From Bifidobacterium sp. 7101 (GTDB taxonomy: Bacteria; Actinomycetota; Actinomycetes; Actinomycetales; Bifidobacteriaceae), in the NCBI RefSeq assembly GCF_000499285.1, contig NZ_AWUN01000002.1, forward strand, positions 460,827-524,826: a DNA stretch of 64,000 nt, read 5' to 3'. Positions 8,724 through 16,393 of the stretch are shown here, piece by piece. Under the pieces are notes generated by a model that had not been told where the DNA came from, made no database searches, and saw only the letters and a list, made by a program, of their open reading frames with translations. Every line of letters begins with the position of its first letter. Position 1 is the first letter of the stretch. A program made the position numbers and the translations under genes.

Positions 8724-9647
8724 ATGTCCAAGGGCAAGCAGAACCGCAAGGCCGCGCTCAAGGCCCAGGAAGAGGCACGGCGGCTCCAGGAGGCCAAGGA
8801 GCGCCGCCAGCAGACCATGATCGGCGTCTTCGTCACCGTGGTACTCATCGCTCTGATCGCTCTGGGCGGATTCCTCTACTGGCGCAGCCATCGCCCGGTC
8901 AAGACCCAGGACCTGGAGCAGGCCCGTCAGGCCGTCGCAAAGGTCAAGGAAAAGCCTTCGGCCGCCAATGACCAGGGCGGCTTCCTGATCAGCTCCCAGG
9001 GGCTCAACAAGCCGGTGGCCAAGGCTCCGACCGTGGAGATCTACATGGACTTCATGTGCCCAGGCTGCGGCGCCCTGCATCGCGGACTGGACTCAACCCT
9101 GACCGGTCTGGTGGATGCCGGGCAGATCAACCTGGTCATCTACCCCATGAGCTTCATGGACCGGCTCTCCACCGACAATTACTCGAGCAGGACGGGCACG
9201 GCCACCATCTACGTGGCCCAGCACGACCCCGACCACCTGCTGCCCTTCATCGCCAATCTCTACGCCAAGGACTTCCAACCGGACGAGTCCGACTACCACC
9301 CCATCAGCAACGACAAGATCCGCCAGCAGGCCATCAAGGCCGGGGTTGATCCCAAGGTTGCCGAGCAGGCGGTCAAGGGCCACTACCGGGACTGGATCAA
9401 GGCCATGGACACCTACACCCCTCTGCGCAAGGAGCTCTGGAATCCCTCCGGGGCCAACAAGGGGCAGATGACCACGCCCACGGTCCGCATCAATGGCAAT
9501 TACTGGGAGCTGGGCAACCTGTCCAAGGCGGGCTTGGACTACCGCACGGGCCTGCTCAAGGCTCTGGGCCTGGACCAGTCCAAGGTGGGCGTCAAGGGCG
9601 CCATGCCGGCCATCGGTGCCTCCGGCCAACCGCGCTCACTGAACTGA
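8724..9647 (+). CDS. Membrane-anchored DsbA-like thioredoxin-fold protein
   Basis: 307 residues: a basic, coiled-coil-like cytoplasmic stretch (1-31), one transmembrane helix (about 32-53), then an extracytoplasmic thioredoxin fold of the DsbA/Thioredoxin_4 type with active site CPGC (Cys112, Cys115) in YMDFMCPGCGALHRGL. A cis-proline candidate lies in GQMTTPTVRINGN. It probably oxidises or isomerises disulfides in secreted proteins. The family commonly occurs beside Ser/Thr kinases in actinobacteria, and here it follows one by about 60 nt. The start at 8724 is favoured over upstream in-frame codons because it follows AAGGAAAGG. Confidence 0.88.
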   Translation: MSKGKQNRKAALKAQEEARRLQEAKERRQQTMIGVFVTVVLIALIALGGFLYWRSHRPVKTQDLEQARQAVAKVKEKPSAANDQGGFLISSQGLNKPVAKAPTVEIYMDFMCPGCGALHRGLDSTLTGLVDAGQINLVIYPMSFMDRLSTDNYSSRTGTATIYVAQHDPDHLLPFIANLYAKDFQPDESDYHPISNDKIRQQAIKAGVDPKVAEQAVKGHYRDWIKAMDTYTPLRKELWNPSGANKGQMTTPTVRINGNYWELGNLSKAGLDYRTGLLKALGLDQSKVGVKGAMPAIGASGQPRSLN

Positions 9648-9680
9648 ACCAGGCAGGTCGAGAGAAATTTCGCGTCCAGC

Positions 9681-9725
9681 GTCCCCTTGGGGGGACGGTG
9701 ATGGTACGATATCATTCCGTACCGC
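9681..9725 (+). promoter_or_regulatory. Two inverted repeats between the DsbA-like gene and tRNA-Thr
   Basis: GTCCCC-TTGG-GGGGAC (9681-9696) is a perfect short hairpin. GGTACG and CGTACC bracket a second (9703-9723). The first may end the DsbA-like transcript, although no U tract follows. TACGAT inside the second could be a -10 for the tRNA. Confidence 0.3.
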
Positions 9726-9757
9726 GGCCCGGAATGCTGTAATGGACCACCGGGACC

Positions 9758-9831
9758 GCCTCCTTAGCTCAGTTGGCCAGAGCAGCCGCCTTGTAAGCGG
9801 CAGGTCGTCAGTTCGACTCTGACAGGAGGCT
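9758..9831 (+). tRNA. tRNA-Thr, anticodon UGU
   Basis: A complete 74-base cloverleaf can be drawn. The acceptor arms are GCCTCCT/AGGAGGC, the D stem is GCTC/GAGC, the anticodon stem GCCGC/GCGGC has loop CTTGTAA, the variable loop is AGGTC, and the T stem GTCAG/CTGAC has loop TTCGACT. The anticodon TGT reads ACA and related Thr codons. The discriminator base is T, and CCA is not encoded. Confidence 0.96.
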
Positions 9832-9863
9832 CTACGCCAGGAACGAACCATTAAATTCGACTA

Positions 9864-9892
9864 TTCAGCTTTGTCTCCGGGCAGGCTATAAT
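9864..9892 (+). promoter_or_regulatory. Promoter of the candidate structured RNA
   Basis: A consensus TATAAT -10 lies at 9887-9892, with a weak -35 (TTCAGC, 9864-9869) at a 17-base spacer. No open reading frame follows. Transcription would start near 9899 and run into three strong hairpins and a terminator. Confidence 0.5.
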
Positions 9893-9898
9893 AATGGA

Positions 9899-10111
9899 CA
9901 TTACCTGGATAATTACAAATACTTCCCTCGAGTAAGTCATTTCGGAGGCTCGTTCTCCGAAGTACGAACGGAGCTTTTCCCCAACCATCTCCGTTCGTAT
10001 TCGAGGACGGGATCATTCCCCTTCATTCCCGTCCTCTTGACGTTGATCCGCCGGCCTAGGGCCCGGGTCTTGAAAAGCCGACTGACCGATGACGGTTAAG
10101 TCGGCTTTTTT
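9899..10111 (+). ncRNA. Candidate structured non-coding RNA or leader upstream of the Rpf-like gene
   Basis: About 210 bases between tRNA-Thr and the Rpf-like gene, with no coding potential but dense secondary structure. Hairpin 1 has seven base pairs (9941-9947/9955-9961). Hairpin 2 has eleven (9963-9973/9989-9999, arms TACGAACGGAG/CTCCGTTCGTA). Hairpin 3 has ten (10003-10012/10027-10036, arms GAGGACGGGA/TCCCGTCCTC). It ends in a textbook terminator, and a TATAAT box sits just upstream. It could be a stand-alone small RNA or an attenuator/riboswitch leader for the wall-hydrolase gene. I do not recognise it as 6S, SRP, tmRNA, RNase P RNA or the c-di-AMP (ydaO) riboswitch that precedes some actinobacterial rpf genes. 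Confidence 0.5.
10073..10111 (+). terminator. Rho-independent terminator before the Rpf-like gene
   Basis: The eleven-base perfect arms AAAAGCCGACT (10073-10083) and AGTCGGCTTTT (10099-10109) flank a 15-base loop and run into TTTTTTATT. This is a classic intrinsic terminator, about 125 bases before the start codon of the next gene. Confidence 0.85.
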
Positions 10112-10234
10112 ATTGCCATCCGCCTGCGACAAATGTGGATATTTGCCCGACCTTGCGGATTGTGCGGCCTCAGTCCATGCCCTCACCGCTAGAATTGCCG
10201 GGTACAGACAAGGCAGGAACGGGGAGGCGAGCAC

Positions 10235-11653
10235 ATGGCCAGACGCTGGACACCGCGGCGTTTCGTCGTGCTCAGAAGGATTCGCGTGGTCTCCTGTGCC
10301 CTCCTGGTCGTTCTGGCCATGGTCCTGACTTTCTTCATTTCCGCGCGCAAGAGCGTGGCGTTGAGCGTCAACGGGCAGACCAAAATGGTGACCACCTATG
10401 CCTATAGCGTGGACGGTCTGCTGCGCGAGCAGGGGATCAAGGTCAAGACCCACGACCTGGTCGATTCCACATCCGGAGGCCAGCTGCGCAACCATGCGGC
10501 GGTCACCGTGCGCTCCGCCTATCAGACCACCATCGTCATCCAGGGCCAGCGGGTGCCCTTCTGGACCACAGCCACCAGCATGGACCAACTGCTGGGATTC
10601 TTCGAGGAAAACCGCAAGCAGGCCATGAAGGTCACCGTGGATGTGGGCAACGTCTATAACCAGCTGACCGGCGGTCTGGTCATCAACCAGGCAGGGCCGG
10701 TCACTGTCATAGCTGACGGAAAGACCTCGGTGGCCCCTGACGGCAAGCTCCCAGCCGCATCCATACTGGACTCCAAGGGCATCGTGCTGGGCAAGGAGGA
10801 CCGGGTCAGCGTGGAGCATGACCAGGGCACCACCGTGCTGCGGGTCCAACGGGTCACCCACGGAAACACTCAAAAAACAATCCCCATATCCTTCGCCACG
10901 AGGACCGTGGTCGACCCGAGCCTTGCGCCCGGTCAGACCCTGGTGCGGCAGGCGGGCGTAGCCGGTCAACGCCTGCAGACCATCCAGGTCACCTACGTGG
11001 ACGGACAGGCCGAATCGGAGCAGGTGGTCAAGGAGGAGACCGTAGCCATGCCAGTGGATCAGGTGGTGGCCGTCGGTCCCGACAAGCCGAAGGAGGAACA
11101 GAACAGCGGGCAGCAGTCCAAGGACACAGGCAAGGATTCCCAACAGGCGCAGAAAACGCCATCTCCGAGCCCCTCGCCCAGCAAGGATTCACAGTCGGCA
11201 ACGACACCGGCCCCTACGCCAACACAGACCAAGCCTCCGCAGACCACGCAGCCGACACAGCCGAGCACACCAGCTCCAGCTATGCCCGATAACAAGCCAG
11301 CCCCGTCGCCAGCGCCGAGCCCATCTCGTGACGGTCTTTGGCATGCCAGCTCTGAACTGGCCCAAGCCTATGCCGGGGGTGCAGCCGCCCAGCGCGGATG
11401 GACGGGATCACAGTTCTCAGACCTGGTGAAACTCTGGGACAAGGAATCACACTGGCTCTGGAATGCCGAAAATAAAAATTCGGGCGCTTACGGCATTCCC
11501 CAGGCTTACCCCGGCTCCAAGATGGCGAAATATGGACCCAACTGGCGTGACGATGCTGCTGTCCAGATTGATTGGGGCCTTTACTACATCGCACAACGGT
11601 ACGGGAATCCTAGTACAGCACTGCAATACCAAAAACGGCATAATTCGTACTGA
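10235..11653 (+). CDS. RpfB-like cell-wall hydrolase with DUF348, G5 and transglycosylase-like domains
   Basis: A 472-residue secreted or membrane-anchored wall protein. It has an N-terminal membrane helix (about 14-38), ubiquitin-like DUF348 repeats (ALSVNGQTKMVTTYAYSVDGLLRE and later similar blocks), a G5-type segment (KTIPISFATRTVVDPSLAPGQ...AGVAGQR), a Pro/Ser/Thr/Gln-rich linker (about 290-370), and a C-terminal transglycosylase-like domain (SDLVKLWDKESHWLWNAENKNSGAYGIPQAYPG) with the catalytic-type Glu in DKESHW. The same order, rpf gene then ksgA then ispE, is known from mycobacteria (rpfB). It likely cleaves peptidoglycan during growth. The ATG follows GGGGAGG; TAGAAT at 10190-10195 may be its own -10, so it need not depend on the upstream RNA. 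Confidence 0.88.
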   Translation: MARRWTPRRFVVLRRIRVVSCALLVVLAMVLTFFISARKSVALSVNGQTKMVTTYAYSVDGLLREQGIKVKTHDLVDSTSGGQLRNHAAVTVRSAYQTTIVIQGQRVPFWTTATSMDQLLGFFEENRKQAMKVTVDVGNVYNQLTGGLVINQAGPVTVIADGKTSVAPDGKLPAASILDSKGIVLGKEDRVSVEHDQGTTVLRVQRVTHGNTQKTIPISFATRTVVDPSLAPGQTLVRQAGVAGQRLQTIQVTYVDGQAESEQVVKEETVAMPVDQVVAVGPDKPKEEQNSGQQSKDTGKDSQQAQKTPSPSPSPSKDSQSATTPAPTPTQTKPPQTTQPTQPSTPAPAMPDNKPAPSPAPSPSRDGLWHASSELAQAYAGGAAAQRGWTGSQFSDLVKLWDKESHWLWNAENKNSGAYGIPQAYPGSKMAKYGPNWRDDAAVQIDWGLYYIAQRYGNPSTALQYQKRHNSY

Positions 11654-11686
11654 TCCCCTAACCACATCCACGAGCAATGAACCGAC

Positions 11687-12568
11687 ATGAACACTAAAAC
11701 CGAGAGCGACCGCCTCCTGGGAGCAGCCGACATCCGGCGCATCGCCGACCAGATCGACATCCACCCCACCAAGCGACTGGGGCAGAACTTCGTCATCGAT
11801 CCAGGAACCGTCCGCAGGATCGTCCGTCTGGCCAGGGTGGAATCTGGCCAACCCGTTCTGGAGGTGGGTCCTGGTCTGGGATCTCTGACTCTTGGACTGT
11901 TGGAGGCGGGCTGCCTGGTGACCGCCGACGAGATCGATCCCGTCCTGGCCCGGCAGCTGCCGCAGACCGTCCGCGAGCGCATGCCGGAGAGCCTGGAACG
12001 GCTGACCGTGATCAACCGGGATGCTCTGACCCTGACCCCTCAGCTGGCAGGCGACGCGGGCACGGCCACCGACCTGGCTATGGTGGCCAATCTGCCCTAC
12101 AACGTAGCCACTCCGATCATTCTGACCCTCCTGGCCCGGTTCGCCAATCTGAGCCGATTTCTGGTCATGGTCCAGAAGGAGGTGGCGGACCGGCTCACGG
12201 CCGCCCCGGGCTCCAAGGTCTACGGCGCTCCCAGTCTGAAGCTGGCCTGGTACGGCCATGCCGCCCAGGCTGGCAGGATCGGGCGCCATGTCTTCTGGCC
12301 AGCCCCCAACGTGGACTCAGCCCTGGTCTCCTTCACCCGGGACAAGGATGGACGCGGACGCGGGGATGCGGGGACAAGAACCGAGGTCTTCTCCCTGATC
12401 GATGCCGCTTTCGGACAGCGCCGCAAGACCCTGCACGCCGCACTCAAGGGCCTGGTGACCGCCGAAGCCTTCCAGGCTGCAGGCATTGACCCTGCACGCC
12501 GGGGGGAAACCATGACCATCGAGGAGTTCGTCGACCTGGAGCAAGCCCGCCGCGAGGTGACCGCGTGA
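11687..12568 (+). CDS. rsmA: 16S rRNA dimethyladenosine transferase
   Basis: 293 residues of the KsgA/RsmA family, which dimethylates two adjacent adenosines in helix 45 of 16S rRNA. Visible motifs are LGQNFVIDPGTVRRIV, the AdoMet-binding VLEVGPGLGSLTLGLLEAG, the acidic ENIDP-equivalent ADEIDPVLARQL, and the catalytic NLPYNVATPI. The C-terminal part (FWPAPNVDSALVSF and FGQRRKTLHAAL) is typical. Its stop codon overlaps the ispE GTG by four bases, so translation is coupled. Also known as ksgA. Confidence 0.95.
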   Translation: MNTKTESDRLLGAADIRRIADQIDIHPTKRLGQNFVIDPGTVRRIVRLARVESGQPVLEVGPGLGSLTLGLLEAGCLVTADEIDPVLARQLPQTVRERMPESLERLTVINRDALTLTPQLAGDAGTATDLAMVANLPYNVATPIILTLLARFANLSRFLVMVQKEVADRLTAAPGSKVYGAPSLKLAWYGHAAQAGRIGRHVFWPAPNVDSALVSFTRDKDGRGRGDAGTRTEVFSLIDAAFGQRRKTLHAALKGLVTAEAFQAAGIDPARRGETMTIEEFVDLEQARREVTA

Positions 12569-13485
12569 GTCCGGCAACCGGGAGGGATGGCATTGCTCTC
12601 TACTGCCCCGCCAAGATCAATCTGAGGCTCCGCGTCGGACCGACACGAACCGACCTAGGAGGGCGACACCGCCTGGACACCATTTACAGCGGCGTGGGGA
12701 TCTGGGACAAAGTCGAACTGCAACGGAGAGAACCTGGCAGCGGCTTCCGCCTGAGCTTGGAGGGCGAACACCTGGGTGACCTGAACCGCCGTGATGCCGA
12801 TCCACGCGCCAACTTGGCCGTCAAGGCCCTCCTGGCCATGGCCAAGGCCACCGGGCACCAGCCTGATGTTGCCATCCACATCGTCAAGCGGATACCGGTG
12901 GGCGCCGGACTGGCCGGCGGATCCGCGGATGCCGCCGGAACCATGCTGGGCCTGAACCGGCTCTGGAATCTAGGGATGCCTGCCGCCGAACTGGATCGCA
13001 TCGCCGCCGAGCTGGGCGCTGACCTGCCCTTCTGCCTGCATGGAGGGCTCAGTAGGGGGACAGGTTTCGGCCAGATTCTGCAGCCCCTGGATCCTGACGG
13101 CCCACAGGCCCAGCAGCTGTCCAGGGATGGGCTGACCGGACACCTCCTGATCGGCGCCTACGAGGACCAGCTGAGCACAGCCCAGGTCTACAAGGCCTTC
13201 GACCTGATCGGACCCGACCCCCACGACCTGAACGACCTGCAGGAGACCGCCTGCACCCTGCATCCTCGCTCGCGCCGGGCCCTGGACCTGGCCCGGCGGG
13301 CAGGCATCGGGCCGGCCTTCGTCTCTGGATCCGGCCCCTCGGTAGTGGTCATGGCCCCTCGTCCCGAGCAGGCAATCACACTCATCAGGCTTTGGCGGGA
13401 GCAGAATGCCGTGGACAGAATCATCGAGGCTGACTCGCCAGTCCTGCCCAGGATAATCCCCCTGCGAGTCACCCATGGACAGTAG
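12565..13485 (+). CDS. ispE: 4-diphosphocytidyl-2-C-methyl-D-erythritol kinase
   Basis: A 306-residue GHMP kinase that phosphorylates CDP-methylerythritol in the non-mevalonate isoprenoid pathway. It has the N-terminal CPAKINLRLRVG, the ATP-binding glycine loop PVGAGLAGGSADAAGTMLGLN, the catalytic Asp in ELGADLPFCLHGG, and the C-terminal GIGPAFVSGSGPSVV. It starts with GTG, overlapping the ksgA stop. Bifidobacteria also use mevalonate enzymes in places, but the motifs here are those of IspE. Confidence 0.92.
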   Translation: MSPATGRDGIALYCPAKINLRLRVGPTRTDLGGRHRLDTIYSGVGIWDKVELQRREPGSGFRLSLEGEHLGDLNRRDADPRANLAVKALLAMAKATGHQPDVAIHIVKRIPVGAGLAGGSADAAGTMLGLNRLWNLGMPAAELDRIAAELGADLPFCLHGGLSRGTGFGQILQPLDPDGPQAQQLSRDGLTGHLLIGAYEDQLSTAQVYKAFDLIGPDPHDLNDLQETACTLHPRSRRALDLARRAGIGPAFVSGSGPSVVVMAPRPEQAITLIRLWREQNAVDRIIEADSPVLPRIIPLRVTHGQ

Positions 13486-13488
13486 AGT
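13483..13488 (+). promoter_or_regulatory. Possible leaderless -10 of the LytR_C gene
   Basis: TAGAGT at 13483-13488 overlaps the end of ispE and finishes seven bases before ATG 13496. No Shine-Dalgarno is present. Confidence 0.35.
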
Positions 13489-13495
13489 AGGCAAC

Positions 13496-14107
13496 ATGAC
13501 GAATCCCGAACCACTCGACGAGCGCGAGGCCCGCAGGCAGTTCGTGCGACGGCGGCAGAAGATGGTCTTCACCATAGTCGTCAGCGCACTAGTGGCCATC
13601 CTGATCATCTGCGGACTGATCATCTTCGGGTCCATCGGGCATACCGCCAAACACGCCAGCATCGCCAAGCCCAACTATGGGGTCGCCGTGCCCTGCCCGC
13701 CCGACAATGCCAAGCTGGTCAACCACCCCGACATCCGCGTGCGGGTGCTCAACGGAACCAACAAGTCCGGTCTGGCCACTGCCCTGGCCTCGGCACTGCG
13801 CAATCGGGGATTCAACATGCAGGATGTGGCGGACTATCCGGGCAAGACCGAGACAGCCCGCACCCAAATACGCTTTGGAGCCTCAGCCATTGACCGCGGC
13901 TACACTGTGGGATCCCAATTCAACGATGCGGTTTTGATCATGGACGACCGTAACGACGATCTGATCGACGTGGTCATAGGGGCCACCTTTACCGACCTGG
14001 ACGACGAGGACAGCAACTCTGTCGTAGGCCGCAAGATCGAAGCCATCAAGGGCTGCCAGGCCGACCCCTCCTCCATGAAGAACCTGCCCAAGGCCCCCAA
14101 GGCCTGA
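13496..14107 (+). CDS. LytR_C domain membrane protein
   Basis: 203 residues from the ATG at 13496; an upstream in-frame ATG at 13475 would overlap ispE by 11 bases. A charged N-terminus precedes one membrane helix (about residues 26-50), and the extracytoplasmic domain is of the LytR/CpsA/Psr C-terminal type: IRVRVLNGTNKSGLATALASALRNRGFNMQDVADYPG and VLIMDDRNDDLIDVVIGA. It lacks the catalytic LCP domain that attaches wall polymers, so it may be an accessory or regulatory partner. It is the last gene of the rpf-ksgA-ispE cluster. Confidence 0.82.
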   Translation: MTNPEPLDEREARRQFVRRRQKMVFTIVVSALVAILIICGLIIFGSIGHTAKHASIAKPNYGVAVPCPPDNAKLVNHPDIRVRVLNGTNKSGLATALASALRNRGFNMQDVADYPGKTETARTQIRFGASAIDRGYTVGSQFNDAVLIMDDRNDDLIDVVIGATFTDLDDEDSNSVVGRKIEAIKGCQADPSSMKNLPKAPKA

Positions 14108-14115
14108 CGCTGCAG

Positions 14116-14134
14116 ATCCGGCGTACTGCCGGAT
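14116..14134 (+). terminator. Short hairpin after the LytR_C gene
   Basis: ATCCGGC (14116-14122) and GCCGGAT (14128-14134) make a seven-pair stem eight bases after the stop codon, in the gap before the converging cca gene. There is no proper U tract. Confidence 0.35.
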
Positions 14135-14218
14135 TCAACATCACGTAGCCACAATATTCGCCGCCAATTTTCGCAGTCTCCTGACCAAGAGCGCCCGCCC
14201 GGAAAGGTACGACCTGGG

Positions 14219-15649
14219 TCAGGCTTGGTCGGCGCCTTCCCTTTGCCACCAGTCCCTCAGCTCCTGCTCGGCTGTCTGCCGGTCGACCGGGCCTTGATCC
14301 AGGCGGTAGTCCAGCATGTGCTTATAGGCGCGTCCCACCTGCGGTCCGGGCTTGAGGTCCAGAATCTGCATGATCTGTCGTCCATCCAAGTCAGGCCGGA
14401 TGGCATCCAGATCCTCCTGCCGGCGCAGTTGAGCCACCCTGTCCTCCAGCTCGTCCATGGCGGAGGAGAAAACCTGAGCCTTTCGCTTGTTGCGGGTGGT
14501 CGCATCGGCACGAGTCAGACGATTGAGCCGCTCATAAAGCGGACCGGTCTCTCGGGCATAACGGCGGACAGCCGCATCGGTCCACCGCTCGTCCACATAG
14601 CCGTGGAAACGCAGGTGCATGGAAATCAGATTGCAGACATCGGCGATCAGGTGGTGGTCGAAGCGCAGGGCCTTGAGGCGCTTGCGGGCCAGCCGGGCTC
14701 CAACTACATCGTGATGATGGAAGCTGACCTTGCCGCCGGGCTCAAAGCGTCTGGTGGCTGGCTTGCCGATGTCGTGCAGCAGGGCGGCCAGGCGCAGGGT
14801 CAGGTCTGGGGCGGGCACAGGTCCGTCAGGTCCGGTCTCCAGGGCGATGGCCCGGTCCACCACCATCAGGGTGTGCTCGAAAACGTCCTTGTGCCGGTGA
14901 TGCTCGTCTATCTCCAGCTGCAGAGCCGGCACCTCGGGCAGAACGATGTCAGCCAGGCCGGACTGCACCAGGGCCTCGATGCCCTGGACGGGATGGTCGG
15001 CCAGCATGAGCTTGGTCAGCTCGTCGCGAATCCGCTCGGCCGAGACGATGCTGATTCGATCGGTCATGCGGGTGATGGCCTCTGCGGTCTCCGGAGCGAT
15101 GGTGAATCCCAGCTGGGCCACGAACCGCACAGCCCGCATCATCCGCAGGGGGTCGTCATCAAAGGATTGGCGAGGATCCACCGGGGTCCGCAACACCTGC
15201 TTGGCCAGGTCGTTGGCCCCTCGGTAGGGATCTACGAAGACCAGGTCGGGCACCCGCAGGGCCATAGCATTGACGGTGAAGTCGCGCCGTGAAAGATCAC
15301 CCTCAAGGCTGTCCCCATAGTCCACCTCAGGCTTGCGGGAGTCGGGATCATAAGTGTCTCGCCGGTAGGTGGTCACCTCCACCTTGACCTCGGTGCCATC
15401 AGGACGCCGCCGCAGCGCGCCCAGGGTACCGAATTTGCGTCCCATGTCCCAGAAACCCGACCCCCAGTGACGCAGAATGGGCTCGAACTGCTCGGGCCGG
15501 GCCGAGGTGCAGAAGTCCAGGTCGTGGGAGTGCCGGTGCAGGAGCAGATCGCGTACAGGACCCCCTACCAACGCCAGTTCAAATCCCTGCTCGGCGAAGA
15601 GGCGCCCGAGCTCGATGGCCTCCGGCCAGACTTGGAAATCCACGCTCAC
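14219..15649 (-). CDS. cca: CCA tRNA nucleotidyltransferase with HD domain
   Basis: A 474-476-residue enzyme that adds or repairs the CCA tail of tRNAs. The nucleotidyltransferase head has the GGPVRDLLLHR motif and the DLDFCTSA metal site. Next come KVEVTTYRRD, the basic RRDFTVNAMALRV motif and the DDPLRMMRAVRFVAQLGF motif. An HD phosphohydrolase-like domain follows (HTLMVVDRAIAL... LLHDIGKPATR). The longest frame starts at GTG 15649, but GTG 15643 has the better-spaced AGGAAAGG. It is transcribed against the cluster on both sides, as in many actinobacteria where cca is divergent from the NUDIX-MurJ operon. Confidence 0.93.
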   Translation of the reverse strand: MSVDFQVWPEAIELGRLFAEQGFELALVGGPVRDLLLHRHSHDLDFCTSARPEQFEPILRHWGSGFWDMGRKFGTLGALRRRPDGTEVKVEVTTYRRDTYDPDSRKPEVDYGDSLEGDLSRRDFTVNAMALRVPDLVFVDPYRGANDLAKQVLRTPVDPRQSFDDDPLRMMRAVRFVAQLGFTIAPETAEAITRMTDRISIVSAERIRDELTKLMLADHPVQGIEALVQSGLADIVLPEVPALQLEIDEHHRHKDVFEHTLMVVDRAIALETGPDGPVPAPDLTLRLAALLHDIGKPATRRFEPGGKVSFHHHDVVGARLARKRLKALRFDHHLIADVCNLISMHLRFHGYVDERWTDAAVRRYARETGPLYERLNRLTRADATTRNKRKAQVFSSAMDELEDRVAQLRRQEDLDAIRPDLDGRQIMQILDLKPGPQVGRAYKHMLDYRLDQGPVDRQTAEQELRDWWQREGADQA

Positions 15650-15712
15650 CCTTTCCTACGGAGTTGATGCGCCTACTAGCATACCGTTACCCCACCTGCA
15701 CATTACCTTACG

Positions 15713-15718
15713 TAGAGT
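15713..15718 (+). promoter_or_regulatory. Possible leaderless -10 of the NUDIX-murJ operon
   Basis: TAGAGT at 15713-15718 ends six bases before ATG 15725. A GGAG directly abuts the start codon, too near to serve as a Shine-Dalgarno. The -35 is not recognisable. Confidence 0.4.
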
Positions 15719-15724
15719 TGGAGT

Positions 15725-16393
15725 ATGATTACGCCCGCGGACATGGCGCGCATGCTTGCACATAGCGCCGACTCTGCGGACACCCATGCCCGCGGACAGC
15801 AGGGGCCGGGCCACCTGGTGGAGACTGTAAGCGAACGCCTGGATCCACAGGTTCGCGAGCGCATACAGACCGAGGATGACGCTCCCACGCCTGCCCTCAT
15901 GCCCCGGCACAAACATGCTTCCGGTCCTTCCACGTTTGCCTCCCTGGATGCCCAGGAGCTGCCTGTGGTGCGCGAATATTCGGCGGGCGGGCTAATCTTC
16001 GACCGGCATGACCGGGTGGCCATCATCGCCCGGCACTCCCGCTCGGGCCATCTGGAATGGTGTCTGCCCAAGGGGCATATCGAGAAGGGGGAAACACCCG
16101 AACAGACGGCGGTGCGCGAGGTCCATGAGGAGACGGGGATACTGGGTAGAGTGACCGACTCCATCGCTACCATCGACTACTGGTTCACCGGGACCAATCA
16201 GCGGGTCCACAAGCTGGTTCATCATTTCGTCCTGCGGATGATCGGTGGATCCCTGAGCGTGGAGGGCGACCCCGATCATGAGGCCGAGGACGCCATCTGG
16301 GTGGACTTCTCTGACCTGACCTCGGTGCTCAGTTACCCCAATGAGCGTAAAATAGCCTGGCTCTACGCGAGGAAGTACAAAAAACAGCTATGA
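15725..16393 (+). CDS. NUDIX hydrolase
   Basis: 222 residues. An N-terminal extension of about 80 residues has no clear motif. The NUDIX fold follows, with box GHIEKGETPEQTAVREVHEETG (Gly, the EE pair and final Glu all present), preceded by SAGGLIFDRHDRVAIIARHS and followed by TIDYWFTGTNQRVHKLVHHFVLR. The substrate is a nucleoside diphosphate derivative of unknown identity; the sequence is in the MutT/Ap4A-hydrolase-like range. Its stop overlaps the ATG of the DUF6049 gene (ATGA), so the two are translated together. The same three-gene order precedes MurJ in many actinobacteria. Confidence 0.87.
   Translation: MITPADMARMLAHSADSADTHARGQQGPGHLVETVSERLDPQVRERIQTEDDAPTPALMPRHKHASGPSTFASLDAQELPVVREYSAGGLIFDRHDRVAIIARHSRSGHLEWCLPKGHIEKGETPEQTAVREVHEETGILGRVTDSIATIDYWFTGTNQRVHKLVHHFVLRMIGGSLSVEGDPDHEAEDAIWVDFSDLTSVLSYPNERKIAWLYARKYKKQL

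Noticed and set aside
9832..10111. c-di-AMP (ydaO) riboswitch upstream of the Rpf-like gene
   Set aside because: I looked for its conserved core because it precedes rpf genes in some actinobacteria, but could not find it. The visible structure is three sequential hairpins instead.
10013..11143. A long reverse-strand frame opposite the Rpf-like gene and the RNA candidate
   Set aside because: Antisense composition, no recognisable domain, and it would run through the terminator.
14225..15292. A 355-codon plus-strand frame opposite cca
   Set aside because: Antisense shadow of the well-supported CCA enzyme, no motif.
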